The position numbers were made by a program, and so were the translations under genes. A model generated the notes under the pieces. The model had not been told where the DNA came from. It worked only from the letters and a program-made list of their open reading frames with translations, and made no database searches. 64,000 bases of DNA from Malus domestica (lineage: Eukaryota; Streptophyta; Magnoliopsida; Rosales; Rosaceae). Shown piece by piece: positions 43,653-54,876 of the stretch. Every line of letters starts with the position of its first letter. Position 1 is the first letter of the stretch. The stretch lies in NCBI RefSeq assembly GCF_042453785.1, contig NC_091664.1:30428501-30492500 (forward strand), read 5' to 3'.

Positions 43653-44290
43653 ACTCCGACATCTCCACACAGCAACAGTGAACTCAGTTGAAAAATGACC
43701 CGTCGTTGCCATGCATGCAAACCCTAAACTCCTTACTTCTTGTAGTGATAAAATAGTAATGGGGTCATATGATACCATGCATATTTTTCTCTTGTGTACA
43801 TTCCTTTTTATTGAATTTAACACATAAAAAAGAAACAACGGATAAGATTCAACATAAGTGTGTCGAAGTTAATTTCAATAAAATTGAACGGCGAAATTTG
43901 AAGAGCTACGATGTAGTTGATGAGGATTAGGGTTTGGACCATAACATAATGCTTCACCATGAAAACAATATGGGGTTGGTACTTTGTCTATTAGACATAA
44001 ACCCTAAGATATTTGATTGATGATGTGTAATGTTTTGGTTTGGGTTGGCAACTTCGGCTTATTTCCAAACTCGTACGTATGACAAGCAGATTGATGTGTT
44101 ATATTATTGCATGCTTAGTTTGCTAACCCTGAGACCAAACCAGACCAATGTGATGGCTAAATGTCTTGTCGTTCTTAATAAAATCTTGATCAAATGTGAC
44201 GCATGGCAATAATCTTCTTAGTTTCATGTCTAATGTAATTATCAGAGTACGATTTGTAAGTTGCAATCCTGCAGACACCGTACACCAAGA
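43600..44290 (+). repeat. Locally duplicated block, copy B
   Basis: Same order of segments as copy A, offset by about 910-940 bp, with small indels. The (CT)n run is longer here (43619-43650). It ends GTTGCAATCCTGCAGACACC at about 44260-44279 and passes directly into Copia-derived sequence. Confidence 0.8.
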
Positions 44291-44299
44291 GGAAGTATA

Positions 44300-45625
44300 C
44301 ATGGATGCACATTTTGGTTGGTCTTTAAGGCAGTTAGATGTGAAAAAATGCCTTCTTACAAGGCATCTTACAAGAGGAAGTATACATGGCATAACCACCT
44401 AGTTCTATTGATGCTAAGCATGGAGATTATTTATGTAACCTACACAAATCTTTATATGGATCGAAACAAGCCCCAAGGGCTTGGAATGACAGGTTTACTA
44501 GTTTTCTTCCTTGGGCTTCAACTCCACATATGCAAACTCTTCACTATTTGTTAAAACTGTTGGTGATTAATTTTGTGGTTATGTTGCTGCTTTATGTTTA
44601 TGACATTATCATCACAGGAAGTGCATCTCAAGCTATCACTAATGTTATCAATTCTCCTACTAAGGAATTTGATATTAAAGACCTAGGACCACTCCATTAC
44701 TTTATGGGAATACAAATTGTGCCAAATAAGGATGGTTTGTTCTTATCTGTGGATCACATATTTACTTACTAAGTTTGAGATGTTATTGTCTAAACCATGT
44801 GCCATTCCTTGTCTGCCATAACAATCCTACATTATACAAAAGCTTGGTTGGCGCCCTTCAATATCTTACATTTACCAAACCTGACATTGCCCTTGCAGTA
44901 CATTAGGTTTGCCAGTTTATGCAATGTCCTATGGAGTCCCACTTTGATGGCAGTAAAGAGAATACTTTGATACTTAAGGGCAACTCGAGGTTGTGCTATT
45001 CATTATGGCAAAGGAGCATTGGATTTAGCTACATATAGTGATGCAGAGTGGGTAGTGTCCCTAATGACAGGAGGTCTACTACTGGAATGGTTGTTTTCAT
45101 GGGTTCTAATCTTATATCTTGGTCATCAAAGAAAAACATTGTCTTTTGATCATCTACTGAAGCTGAATATAGAGCTTTTTCTACTACAACAGCTGAAATT
45201 GATTGGATCAAACAATTATTGGTTCTTTCTTCAAGCTTCATCTTCTGATAAACCACTCTTGTTCTGTGACAATTTAACGGCAATAGCTCTGACATGCAAT
45301 CCTATTCAACATCAAATAACCAAACACATAGAGATAGATGTGCATTTTGTCAGAGAAAGAGTGGCCAAACAACTACTGCAGGTTCATTTTGTATCTTCCA
45401 ATGAGGATTTTGCTGATGATATACTCGCCAAAGGACTGCCTGCACCACTATTTCAAACTCACTATGCCAATCTCATGCTTATTTTCTCTGCCTCTGAGTT
45501 TGAGGGGGAGACATTAGGAGTATTAAGGTCCAATGGTTGTTGACTAAACAATTATCATGAGATTAAGAAGGCAGTTTTGTTTGTTATAAGAGTAACTTAG
45601 CTTGTAAGCTACTGTAGCAATTGTA
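44300..45625 (+). pseudogene. Ty1/Copia retrotransposon fragment (RT-RNase H-LTR start)
   Basis: Frameshifted remnant. A reverse transcriptase piece is recognisable (SLRQLDVKK near 44320, then LLYVYDIIITG near 44590 in place of the YVDD box, then KDLGPLHYFMGIQI near 44680). RNase H follows at 45019-45543 (ATYSDAEW, IEIDVHFVRERV, DILAKGL). A polypurine stretch GAGGGGGAGA near 45502-45511 is followed by what looks like the start of an LTR, including TATATAA near 45625, where the homology stops. Gag, protease and integrase are missing. It lies between copies B and C of the local duplicated block. Confidence 0.8.
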
Positions 45626-45627
45626 TA

Positions 45628-46015
45628 TAACATAATGCTTCACCATGAAAACAATATTGGGGTTGGTACTTTGTCTATTAGACATAAACCCTAAGATATT
45701 TGATTGATGTAATGTTTTGGTTCGGGTTGGCAACTTTGGCTTTATTTCAAACTCGTATGTATGACAAAGCAGATTGATGTGTTAAATTGCATGCTTAGTT
45801 TGGTAAACCAGACTAAAGTGATGACTAAATGTCTTTTCGTTCTTAATAAATCTTGACCAATGTGATGCATGACAATAATCTTCTTAATTTCACGTTGAAT
45901 GTCATATATAGAAATCAATTCAAATCACATCACTATTAGTTAGTTATATGTGATTATCAGAGTACGATATGGTCTTGTAAGTTGCAATCCTGCAGACACC
46001 ACCATACACATGAGA
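45628..46015 (+). repeat. Locally duplicated block, partial copy C
   Basis: It corresponds to the last 340 bp of copy B (CATAATGCTTCACCATGAAA to GTTGCAATCCTGCAGACACC) but lacks the CT-rich first half. It follows the Copia fragment immediately, so the Copia piece is bracketed by direct repeats that are not its own LTRs. Confidence 0.75.
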
Positions 46016-46398
46016 TACTTCAAACCATTAAGACTCTTCATTTTGCAGGGGTCTAAGGGGAGAGAGAAAGTGTCTATTGTAAGCATGCATGCTTATCCTT
46101 ACTTTGCAAAAAAAAACTGTTTCCACAACTTGAATTCAAAACCTTTTGGTCACAAACAAGCAACCATACACCAAGAAAATTAAAAACATTTACAATTCTT
46201 TTTAATGGTACGTAGCATTGAATGATACGAAAAAGAATGGCTAAGACTAAAAATAAGAAACTTAAAAGTTGTAAAAATCAAACGTAACAGCTAAAGCATC
46301 TATAACATTGAGTGTTACGTAGATTTGAAGACACCCTAAATTTCTAACTACAAAATTTGGAAATGGAGATTTATTGTTTTTTTTTTTTTTTTGGAATT

Positions 46399-46505
46399 GT
46401 TATTGGCACTCCAAAAATTTCATTCTACACTCCAAACTTTCTATATTTGGAAAGAACAATATACTTGTGAGGAGTGTAGAATGAGATTTTTGAAGTGCCA
46501 ATAAC
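46399..46505. mobile_element. Foldback MITE
   Basis: The arms 46399-46433 (GTTATTGGCACTCCAAAAAT...) and 46471-46505 are reverse complements over 35 bp with two mismatches, around a 37-bp loop. No target duplication could be fixed. A diverged copy lies at 49397-49506. Confidence 0.75.
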
Positions 46506-47581
46506 ACTTCCTTTTTTTTTTACTTGTATTACAAGGTTGTTTCAATACAATAATATATATGTATCATTTTTTTTTCCATCTAACAAACAACAATTATGAC
46601 TTGTTACCTTACGTACAAGGAACGTAGGCAGGATGATAGTCATCATAACATCATTCATTAGGGATTCATACCATGTTCCTATATGAGAATGCATTTCATT
46701 ATTTATTTTATTTCAAAGCATATGGTGCATCCAAATCATAGTATAGGGTATTGGGTTCCTACCCATGCATTCCGAGTTTAAAACTCATCTCCTTTAAATT
46801 ATGGTAATAGTTTCAAACTCTCACCTATGTCCCTAATAATAATAAAAAATAAATATAAAAAATGACAGTTGCTTGTATAACTTCATATTAAATGACCATT
46901 AGAGTTGGATAAAATTTTTGTTTGTCACCAGGTGTATATACACACCTTAATTACGTATGTGCTACTATCTTTCATCACGCACTTCTTGGTTAATCGAGAT
47001 TAATTTGAAGTATATATATGCTACAGTTGCAGGTAGACGGGGACCTCGATCATCAAATTATTCAGATCAGATCGGCAAGTGCCAACTTCTTTAGTTTAAT
47101 TTGTTTCCATGGCCAAGTGTGGGGGCTTTCACTCTGAAAAAGCAAAAAGAAAAGGATGTAGATTTGGTTAGCTACCCACATGCACTAGTGACGGGGACCA
47201 TATATATAAATAATACACACAGATATATATACTAATATACATACACACACACACGCATATATTACACCACCACCATGCATGGCTGTTTTAGAGATGGCAA
47301 TGCATGTACGAGCAAAGAAAAAGAAGGAGTAGCAATGCACTCCAAGACTCACAGAATTTGTAGAGAAGTAGTTGAAAAGCAAGAAGGGGCATGCATGTAT
47401 TCACTAGCAATGAAATCATACGGCCTGGCCTTTACATACAAATCCACTTAAACAGTGCTAGACGGAGATTTTTAAAACATGGATGACACCCCACAAACCC
47501 ACATAGTTTGTAGAGTAATAGTTTAGAAGCATGAAGGGACATGCATGCATGTATTCAATCATATGCCCTGGCCTCACAGGT

Positions 47582-47582
<1 letters not shown>

Positions 47583-47627
<45 letters not shown>

Positions 47628-47690
47628 GTAGATATGTATATATTTATACATACATATATATATATATATGTATATATATGTATGGTCCCC
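47583..47690. repeat. TA/TATG microsatellite
   Basis: Long (TA)n run followed by TATG/TACA variants. Predicted ORFs across it are isoleucine/tyrosine artefacts. Confidence 0.95.
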
Positions 47691-49396
47691 AAGGGCCAAA
47701 ACCCTAAAAAGTACCCCAAAAAAACTATCAAAACTAGGATAGGAAAAGTATTTGTGATAAAAAGAAGACATAAAAGATGAATAGAATATCAAGTCTATAC
47801 ACCCAAGAAGCTAAGCAAAAAAGAAGAAAGTTGTTTGATTCTCTTTATTCGTTTAGTATATGTTCATTCTTACAAATTATAAGTTGTCGTTGTGAAGGTG
47901 GATGTCATGTCAATATCGTATAATTAAATTTAAAGTTTTTCGTGTTCGAAAATATTTACATATACAAATTGTGTATTAACATTTCTTTATTTACATTAAA
48001 ATTTCTAACATGATGGTCACATGTTAACTAAGTTATTTTATAATAGTACACAATATAAACACATGTACTATGTGATTATTTTCTCTAATTAAGCATTCTT
48101 CTTCCAATGAGAAATAAAATTAAAATTATTTTGTAATTAAAACCATCAAAATTACTTATCGGTTGTCAATGAAAAGCATTGGGATACCATTTTTAAACTA
48201 GTCAGCCAATTAGATATCACGTGAGGACTGGATTAGAAGACCCTTATCATCCTATACTAATTAATTTCCTGATTAATAATAAGTTGGCAATTTTTCATGG
48301 CAACCATAACTTGGCAAACTGTCGGTGATCGAGAAGTGGTGGTCCTTCTGAGACCCCAAAAACTTAAAAACGAAAGAATTATTTATGTAAATATTTTAAA
48401 TTTTAAAAATATCTTTGCACATTTTAGTTCCATGTGTGTGGAAGATAATACAACAAATATGGGTTAAGTGGTGGTGGATGCATTGTAGATGTAGCTCAAT
48501 AAAGATTAATTACTATTAAACTATAGTTTTGTTTGAACAAGTCCCTTATTTCTTGGCCTATTAATTTGTTTTTGTATACTAATTTGGAATTTTGACCGAA
48601 TTTCATTTACAAACCTCTTGTATAAAGTTTTGTAGCCAAAATGGCTCATTAAGCAAGTGGTGGATGAGCAGCCAAAATGGAGCGTTAAGTAAGTGAATAT
48701 GTTTTTTCATCATCGCACTACATTTCAAATTTGGATTCTTCTTTTTTAATTTAGTTTAAAATAAAAATGTTGTTTGTGAGAAATAAAAACAAAAACTTAT
48801 TAGTTTCTTTGATAAAAATATCAATTGAAATAAATAAAACTCATTAATTTTGTATGAAAAATAAATAATCACAATTGTTTTAATCTGTTGATTGCAAACC
48901 CCGAGGGGCTAGGACACACCATTTGAGACCGATTCTACTTTAACATACCGTTTGACTTAGGGCTATCATATGTGATATCGGGATTGCGATGAGAAAAAGA
49001 TTAATTTGTTATTAATGTATAATGGAATACCTACTGTAAAATGTGTTGATTGGATGATTTGATCTAAAATATAAGACAATTGGTTATGATTGATGCGTCT
49101 AAATTGTTTTTTCTTATCTTGAGAATCCTTGGTTTATACTCTAAACCATCTATGATTTTTTAGTATCAAAACAAACAACATAGTATAACATTGTACCTTA
49201 CCTCATTTTATAATATAAAGAATTAGTTATATAAATGGTATAAAAACAAATCTAGACTTTTTTTTTTAACTTCTTTATTTAGGAATAGGAGAGAAGGGAA
49301 AGAACTTTTCTCCTACTTTGGGCTAATCATTTTCATCACTAAAGCAATCAACCTAATGTTATATTAAAAATCTACCTTAACAATATAATAAAGGAA

Positions 49397-49506
49397 TTCT
49401 TATTGAAACTTCAAAAATTTAATTGTGCATTCTAAATTTTTTATATTTAGAAAAAAAAAATTTATACATAGTGCACAATCAGATTTTTAGAGTGTCAATA
49501 ATAATT
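49397..49506. mobile_element. Foldback MITE, diverged relative of 46399-46505
   Basis: The left arm TTATTGAAACTTCAAAAATTT and the right arm (reverse complement TTGACACTCTAAAAATCTGATTGTGCAC) match each other and the copy at 46399 in size and order, with more mismatches. Confidence 0.6.
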
Positions 49507-50149
49507 TTTTTATTTTTATAATAATATGGTAAATTGTAATACCTAATTTACTATATTGAGGTAATCGTCGATTTCTTCCCCAATCTTGTGAAGAGCTATC
49601 AATTTTCCACCTGAATTTTAATTTTAACCGATTACCACATGAATGCTTATAATTGATCAGTTTCTAATATGAAGAGGTAAGATCACGGAGAAGATTCATA
49701 GTTGTCAATATTATGAATAAAATTCAAACAAAAGTGTACAAAGTGAACTAGCATAAGAGACGGAGAAGAAAAACAATATGTTGTCTACATTAGGTATAAA
49801 ATTATATTTTTCCTCGTACAATTGCCACGTGTCTTGAATGTGATCAAGATGGATGAAAAAATTCAAAACCTAAGGTCAAGAGGAAAGTTGGCCAATTATA
49901 AAAGCTTAGAGAAAAATTGGTCAATTATAAAGTTTCGAGAATGATTGGCTAAAATTAAAGTCCAAAGAAAATATTAACAGCTTCGAGGAAGAAAATCAAC
50001 AAATACCTCTTTTATTATTTACCCAAAACAAGAAAATTCACCAAGAATGGCAAGGAAGTGATTTACTGCAAAAAGGGAGGCAATTGTTTAATGGCGCTCT
50101 AAAACTGTGACAGAGAGAAAAAGCAAAAGTGAAGAGACTCAACCTGGAA

Positions 50150-50164
50150 ATACAGAGACAGAGA

Positions 50165-50196
<32 letters not shown>

Positions 50197-50984
50197 TCTG
50201 AGGTGGGGGACTGAGTCAGGGACCGAGTCGGGTCACATCCTCTCTGTACCGAGTTGAACTTTCAAAGCTAATAATACAGTGTGAACCCAGAAGAAGAAGG
50301 GATAATAAGATCCTGGCTGTTAGATTCCACATCTGAAATTCCACTCCAGCCGTTCGATTAACCCCTCCATATCTCTCCTCTCTCTCTTCCATCTTTCTCT
50401 CTCCTTCTGCAGCTCAATCGATTTCTTGACTTGGCTTGACTTGAAAACCCAATTTCTTGTGTTTTCTCTCAGGTACTTTCTTCTTTTGTTGTTTCTGTTT
50501 TTAGAGAGAGAGAGTTGTTTTATGTTTGGTTGGTGGGAAAGTTGAGGGGAGTGAAAGAAAATGGGAGGAATGGGAGTGAAATTCTGGGTCCTTTTTAGGT
50601 GGGTATTTCGGAAATAATGTGGATAATTAAGATAGGAATCAGAAAGTTGTGATTTTGAATTTTGGGTTTCAAATTTGAGGCTGCTTGTTCCATCTTTTAT
50701 TGAGAGAAAGGAGAAAGCATTATATTTTCCGTTTGGTTGCCGGGAAAGTTGAGGGGAGCGAAAGAAAATAAGAAATGGAATTGAAATTATTGATCTTTTT
50801 TAGGTGGGTATTTGTAGGAATGTAGATGCCATCCGAAAGTTATGTTTTCGAATTTCGCTTATTGGCATAAATCTGTGCTTCATTTGTACAAAGGTTTGCT
50901 TGTTGTTGTGTGATGGTTTGAGCTAAAAGATAAATCTTTTGTTTGTTCTACAGATTTGAGGCTTTCTGGTAGCTTCTAGGTGCT
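50150..50984 (+). promoter_or_regulatory. Promoter and first leader segment of the ankyrin gene
   Basis: A GA-rich tract (50158-50197), typical of GAGA/BPC-type promoter elements, precedes a CT-rich leader (50370-50405). A splice donor at about 50474 (CTCAG/GTACTTTC) and acceptor at about 50952 (TTCTACAG/ATTTG) indicate a leader intron; a second donor is at 51062 (AATG/GTGAGT). The exact transcription start is unknown. Confidence 0.55.
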
Positions 50985-51056
50985 ATGATGGAGCTCAAGA
51001 TCAACTGGTGTAGTTTGGATTCGGAGATTGAGCTGCGAAAATGCTTAAAGATTTAG
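50985..51056 (+). promoter_or_regulatory. Upstream ORF in the ankyrin gene leader
   Basis: ATG-ATG at 50985 opens a 23-codon ORF (starting MMELKINWCS, ending LRKCLKI) that terminates at TAG 51054-51056. It lies wholly within a likely leader exon (50953-51061), upstream of the main ATG at 51279. A second, overlapping ATG (51042) starts another short frame. Such uORFs usually reduce main-ORF translation. Confidence 0.55.
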
Positions 51057-51278
51057 CAATGGTGAGTGAATAACATAGTCTGATTTGATTTTGAAATTAT
51101 TCAGAATGGATTCATATTGAATTGTCGGGTTTGGGAGTTCATGGACCTAAAACACCAGTAAAACAAAAATCTAAACTTGGTAGATTTTGTTGGTGTTAAA
51201 CCCTAGGCCTGGTTTGTGGTTCTTGGAATGGTGAATTTGAAGTTTTGAGGGCAATTGTTTTGAATTTGAGTTCCGAAA

Positions 51279-53736
51279 ATGAAGAGTGAAAGCAGCAATA
51301 GCTTAGGAACTGAGAGAACAGTTAAATCCGTAGAATCAGTGGAAGATTTTTCCAAATATTCCCACAGTCCAGCTCATTTGGCAGTTGCACGCCGTGACTA
51401 TGCCACTCTCAAGCGCATTATCTCTACCCTCCCTCGACTTGCCAAGGCCAGTGATGTAAGCACCGAAGATGAATCTCTTGAGGCTGAGCTCCGAGCTGAT
51501 GCGGTATCTGCTGTCATTGATCGCCGAGACGTTCCTGGTCGTGAGACTCCTCTTCATCTAGCTGTGCGTCTCCGGGACCCAAGCTCAGCGGAGATTTTGA
51601 TGGCAGCTGGTGCTGATTGGAGTCTTCAAAATGAGAATGGTTGGAGTGCTCTCCAAGAAGCTGTCTGCACTAGAGAGGAAGCAATTGCTATGATCATTGC
51701 ACGGCACTACCAGCCCCTTGCTTGGGCTAAATGGTGTCGTAGACTTCCCCGTATTGTTGCCTCTACGGCCCGGATTCGTGATTTTTATATGGAGATAAGT
51801 TTTCATTTTGAGAGCTCAGTCATCCCGTTTATTGGTCGAATTGCTCCGTCAGATACTTACCGAATTTGGAAGCGTGGTTCTAATCTTCGAGCTGACATGA
51901 CTCTTGCTGGTTTTGATGGGTTTCGCATTCAAAGGTCTGATCAAACATTTCTGTTTCTTGGAGAGGGCTACTCTTCAGAGGATGGTAATGTGAATTTGGC
52001 ACCTGGTTCTTTGATTGTTCTTGCACATAAGGAGAAAGAAATCACAAATGCTTTGGAAGGAGCTGGTGCCCAACCAACCGAAGCTGAAGTTGCCCATGAA
52101 GTGGCCTTGATGTCCCAGACGAATATGTTTAGGCCGGGCATTGATGTTACTCAGGCCGAGCTTATCCCCCATTTAAATTGGAGGCGACAGGAGAGGACTG
52201 AGATGGTTGGAAATTGGAAGGCCAAAGTTTATGATATGCTTCATGTGATGGTGAGTGTGAAGTCAAGGCGGGTTCCAGGTGCTATGACTGATGAGGAACT
52301 CTTTGCAGTGGATGATGAAGAAAAGGTGGCAAATGGTGGTGATAATGATGAATATGATGATGTATTGACCGCTGAAGAAAAAAAGCAGTTGGATTCTGCA
52401 CTTCGTGTGGGGAACTCAGATGGTGCTTGTGAGGATGAGGACAATGGGGTCTCTGACTGCCATGAAAAAGGTTCAGGAGGCTCGTATGAGAACTGTGAAT
52501 CGAACGGTGTTGTTAAGGAGAAGAAGGGTTGGTTTGGTTGGAACAAGAAAAATTCAAAGGGAAACGATGATTCCGAAGATCCAAAGCCTTTGAAGAAGTT
52601 CTCAAAGTTGGCCCCAGAAGGTGGCAACCAGAAATCACTTGATCATCAAAAACCATCATCTGAATTCCCTAAAGACGACATTGCAGATGGGAAAAAGGGA
52701 AAAGATAAAAGCAGTAAGAAGAAAAAGAAGAAAGGGTCGACTGATTCTAAGCATGAGAGTGAGTATAAAAAGGGTTTGAGGCCTGTCTTGTGGTTGACGC
52801 CAGATTTCCCGTTGAAAACAGATGAGCTTCTTCCTTTACTAGACATCTTAGCAAACAAGGTCAAGGCTATAAGGCGACTCCGGGAGCTTTTGACCACTAA
52901 ATTACCCCCTGGCACCTTTCCTGTTAAGGTAATACGGAAGTTCTAGCTTCATAGACTATTTTTTCAATCTGTTTTCCACAGTTTGATTGTTTATGCAATT
53001 TTGTTGGTTGGTATGGTCGTGCTGTCCAGTTGCTATAATAAATCACCTGATTAAAACATATTTCATAAACAAAATTCAACTTATTTGCCACAATTCCTGA
53101 ATTGCTGCCAAATAATTTCTTAATATTTGGTAGATGCGTAACAAAGAAATATTCTGGGTGAAGTCTGCTGAGTGATTTGTACGAGTTCTTTTTAGAATCT
53201 TATTTTTACAAAGTTTACATGCGTGTGTTTTTGGTTCTCACTGTTCAGTTTTATCAATTAGTATGGCATCATGTAATTTATAGGTTTACCCTTTGTAGCC
53301 CTTCAGCCTCTGTTTTTGAATGTCAACCTAAAGTTGCGTTTCCCTACCGCAGGTTGCTATTCCTATTGTCCCAACAATACGAGTTCTTGTAACATTTACC
53401 AAATTTGAGGAGCTTCAGCCGGTGGAGGAGTTTTCAACCCCTCTCTCCAGTCCTGCACATTTTCAGGATGCAAAGTCAAAGGACTCAGAAGGATCCTCGT
53501 CATGGATGTCATGGGTGAGAGGAAGTCGTGGTGGGCAATCAAGTGACAGTGAAAGCCACCGGTATAAGGATGAAGTTGACCCTTTCCTCGTACCGTCAGA
53601 CTATACCTGGGTTGATGCCAATGAGAAAAAACGCCGCATGAAGGCCAAGAAAGCCAAGAGCAAGAAACACAGGAGACATGCAACAGCCAAGCCTGCCGAA
53701 GCAGGACATCAGGCAAGCGAGGATGTCGAAGAATAG
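51279..53736 (+). CDS. ANKRD13-type ankyrin repeat protein with GPCR-chaperone domain
   Basis: Two coding exons, 51279-52928 and 53353-53736, give 677 aa. An in-frame TGA just upstream (TGAGTTCCGAAAATG) supports the ATG at 51279. Ankyrin repeats occupy about residues 25-145 (HSPAHLAVARRDYATLKRI, GRETPLHLAVRLRDP, NGWSALQEAVCTREEAIAM). The GPCR-chaperone domain follows from about 155, is interrupted by a long charged, lysine/serine/aspartate-rich insert (about 350-500), and resumes with LRPVLWLTPDFPLKTDELLPLLD and TIRVLVTFTKFEEL. The C-terminus is strongly basic (KKRRMKAKKAKSKKHRRH), resembling a nuclear/nucleolar signal. Animal ANKRD13 proteins bind ubiquitinated membrane receptors; the plant role is inferred and no UIM is obvious. 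It matches Arabidopsis At3g04470 from memory. Confidence 0.9.
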
Positions 53737-54876
53737 TTTGGCATAATTAACTACTGCTCTACCTCTAAGAGGGATTTCGTGGGAGACAAAATGAGGTAAA
53801 GCCAGTTCTTGTGCGTTCATGACCTTCATTCTTCACATTGGATTTTATCACGAAAGTCTTACCTGATACGTTTTAGGCTCGTAATTGTTGATTTAGAAGA
53901 AGAATATATGTATCTTCTTCAATTGTTGCATTGTTATGTGCCGTGAAATCTGAGGGGAACCGACCTCTCTTGTTCTTATAGTTTCTCTTGTTCTAATTTC
54001 GAGTTCGCATCAATCTTTGTATCCAAGTTGTTTCATTTTTTTGTGGTTGGTATTTTCTTGTGCTTGTCATTGTAGCCAAGACCATCATCTGTTTCGGTTC
54101 TGTATGCTTTGTGCTAAAATATGTATGAAAATGCTTAAACTTTCTCAAGATTCAATAGAAAATATATACATCTCTTTGGAATTGCATTCAAAAGTTGATG
54201 AATACAACAACAGAAAAGACAGAGAGAGGTGAGTCGGAGGAGGGGCCGCCGCGGGCTATTGGTGGCCGGCGTACGGAGTTTAGATGTGTGATGCTTTAAT
54301 AGTCTTCAAACATCTTTCAGGTGGTCGTTCTATGATTTTTCTTTGGTGTCTGTACTTAAAGTGCACGATGTGAAACTCTTCGGTGCCTGTACTAAGTGCA
54401 CAGTGTTTCACATCGTCGGAGTGATACATTGCCCCCTCGGGTACCGTTTGGTACGTGGGACGGAACAGAACGAAATGAGACGAAATGTTCCGTCTCACAT
54501 TTGATGCACCTAAAACGGGTGAAACGTGTTGTTCCAAGGGATAAATTTTGAATGAATTTTCGTTCCACCTCACCTCCTGGAACGACTCATTCCACATCCA
54601 CATCCATATCCGTCCCATTCCGTTCCGTCTGCATACCAAACGATACCTCGGAAAACTTTTTCTCAATGCCGAGTGGTACAAACACAAATACAAATGAAAG
54701 ACGTTGCATGTTAACAGTCCGTCTTTGTCGGTCTTTGCTTATCTGAGCATGTACAGGGCTTACATGATTAAGACATGACGATTTTACTGTCGATACATAA
54801 CGATATACAGACAACAAAATTGTTGACCTAATGATTTACATATCTATTCGCGTTGCCGGTAGTTTAGACGGATTTT
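53737..54876. other. Tail-to-tail intergenic with one MITE
   Basis: Convergent 3' ends of the ankyrin gene and the glycosyltransferase gene. It contains an AT-rich 3' UTR to about 54200, a short GC-rich patch (54236-54280) and the MITE at 54441-54646. No further gene. Confidence 0.5.
54441..54646. mobile_element. MITE with GTACCGTTTGGTA termini
   Basis: The ends GTACCGTTTGGTACGTGGGA and (reverse complement) GTATCGTTTGGTATGCAGAC are inverted repeats around a 206-bp element rich in GGAACG/CGTTCC motifs. CTCGG flanks both sides (54436-54440 and 54647-54651), a possible short target duplication. The superfamily is uncertain, hAT- or Harbinger-like. Confidence 0.65.

Larger units (their letters stand above)
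46016..50140. other. AT-rich intergenic DNA, no gene seen
   Basis: Long gap between the Copia-containing block and the ankyrin gene. It holds two related foldback MITEs (46399-46505 and 49397-49506), a short local duplication (about 47350-47440 versus 47500-47580, sharing TTTGTAGAG and GGGACATGCATG-type segments) and a TA microsatellite (47583-47690). ORFs in it are short, low-complexity or AT-driven. Confidence 0.5.

Noticed and set aside
46735-46830. Possible SINE with a B-box-like GAGTTTAAAACTC
   Set aside because: No A box, tail or target duplication could be recognised.
47541-47792. Ile/Tyr-rich ORFs on both strands
   Set aside because: They are translations of a TA/TATG microsatellite.
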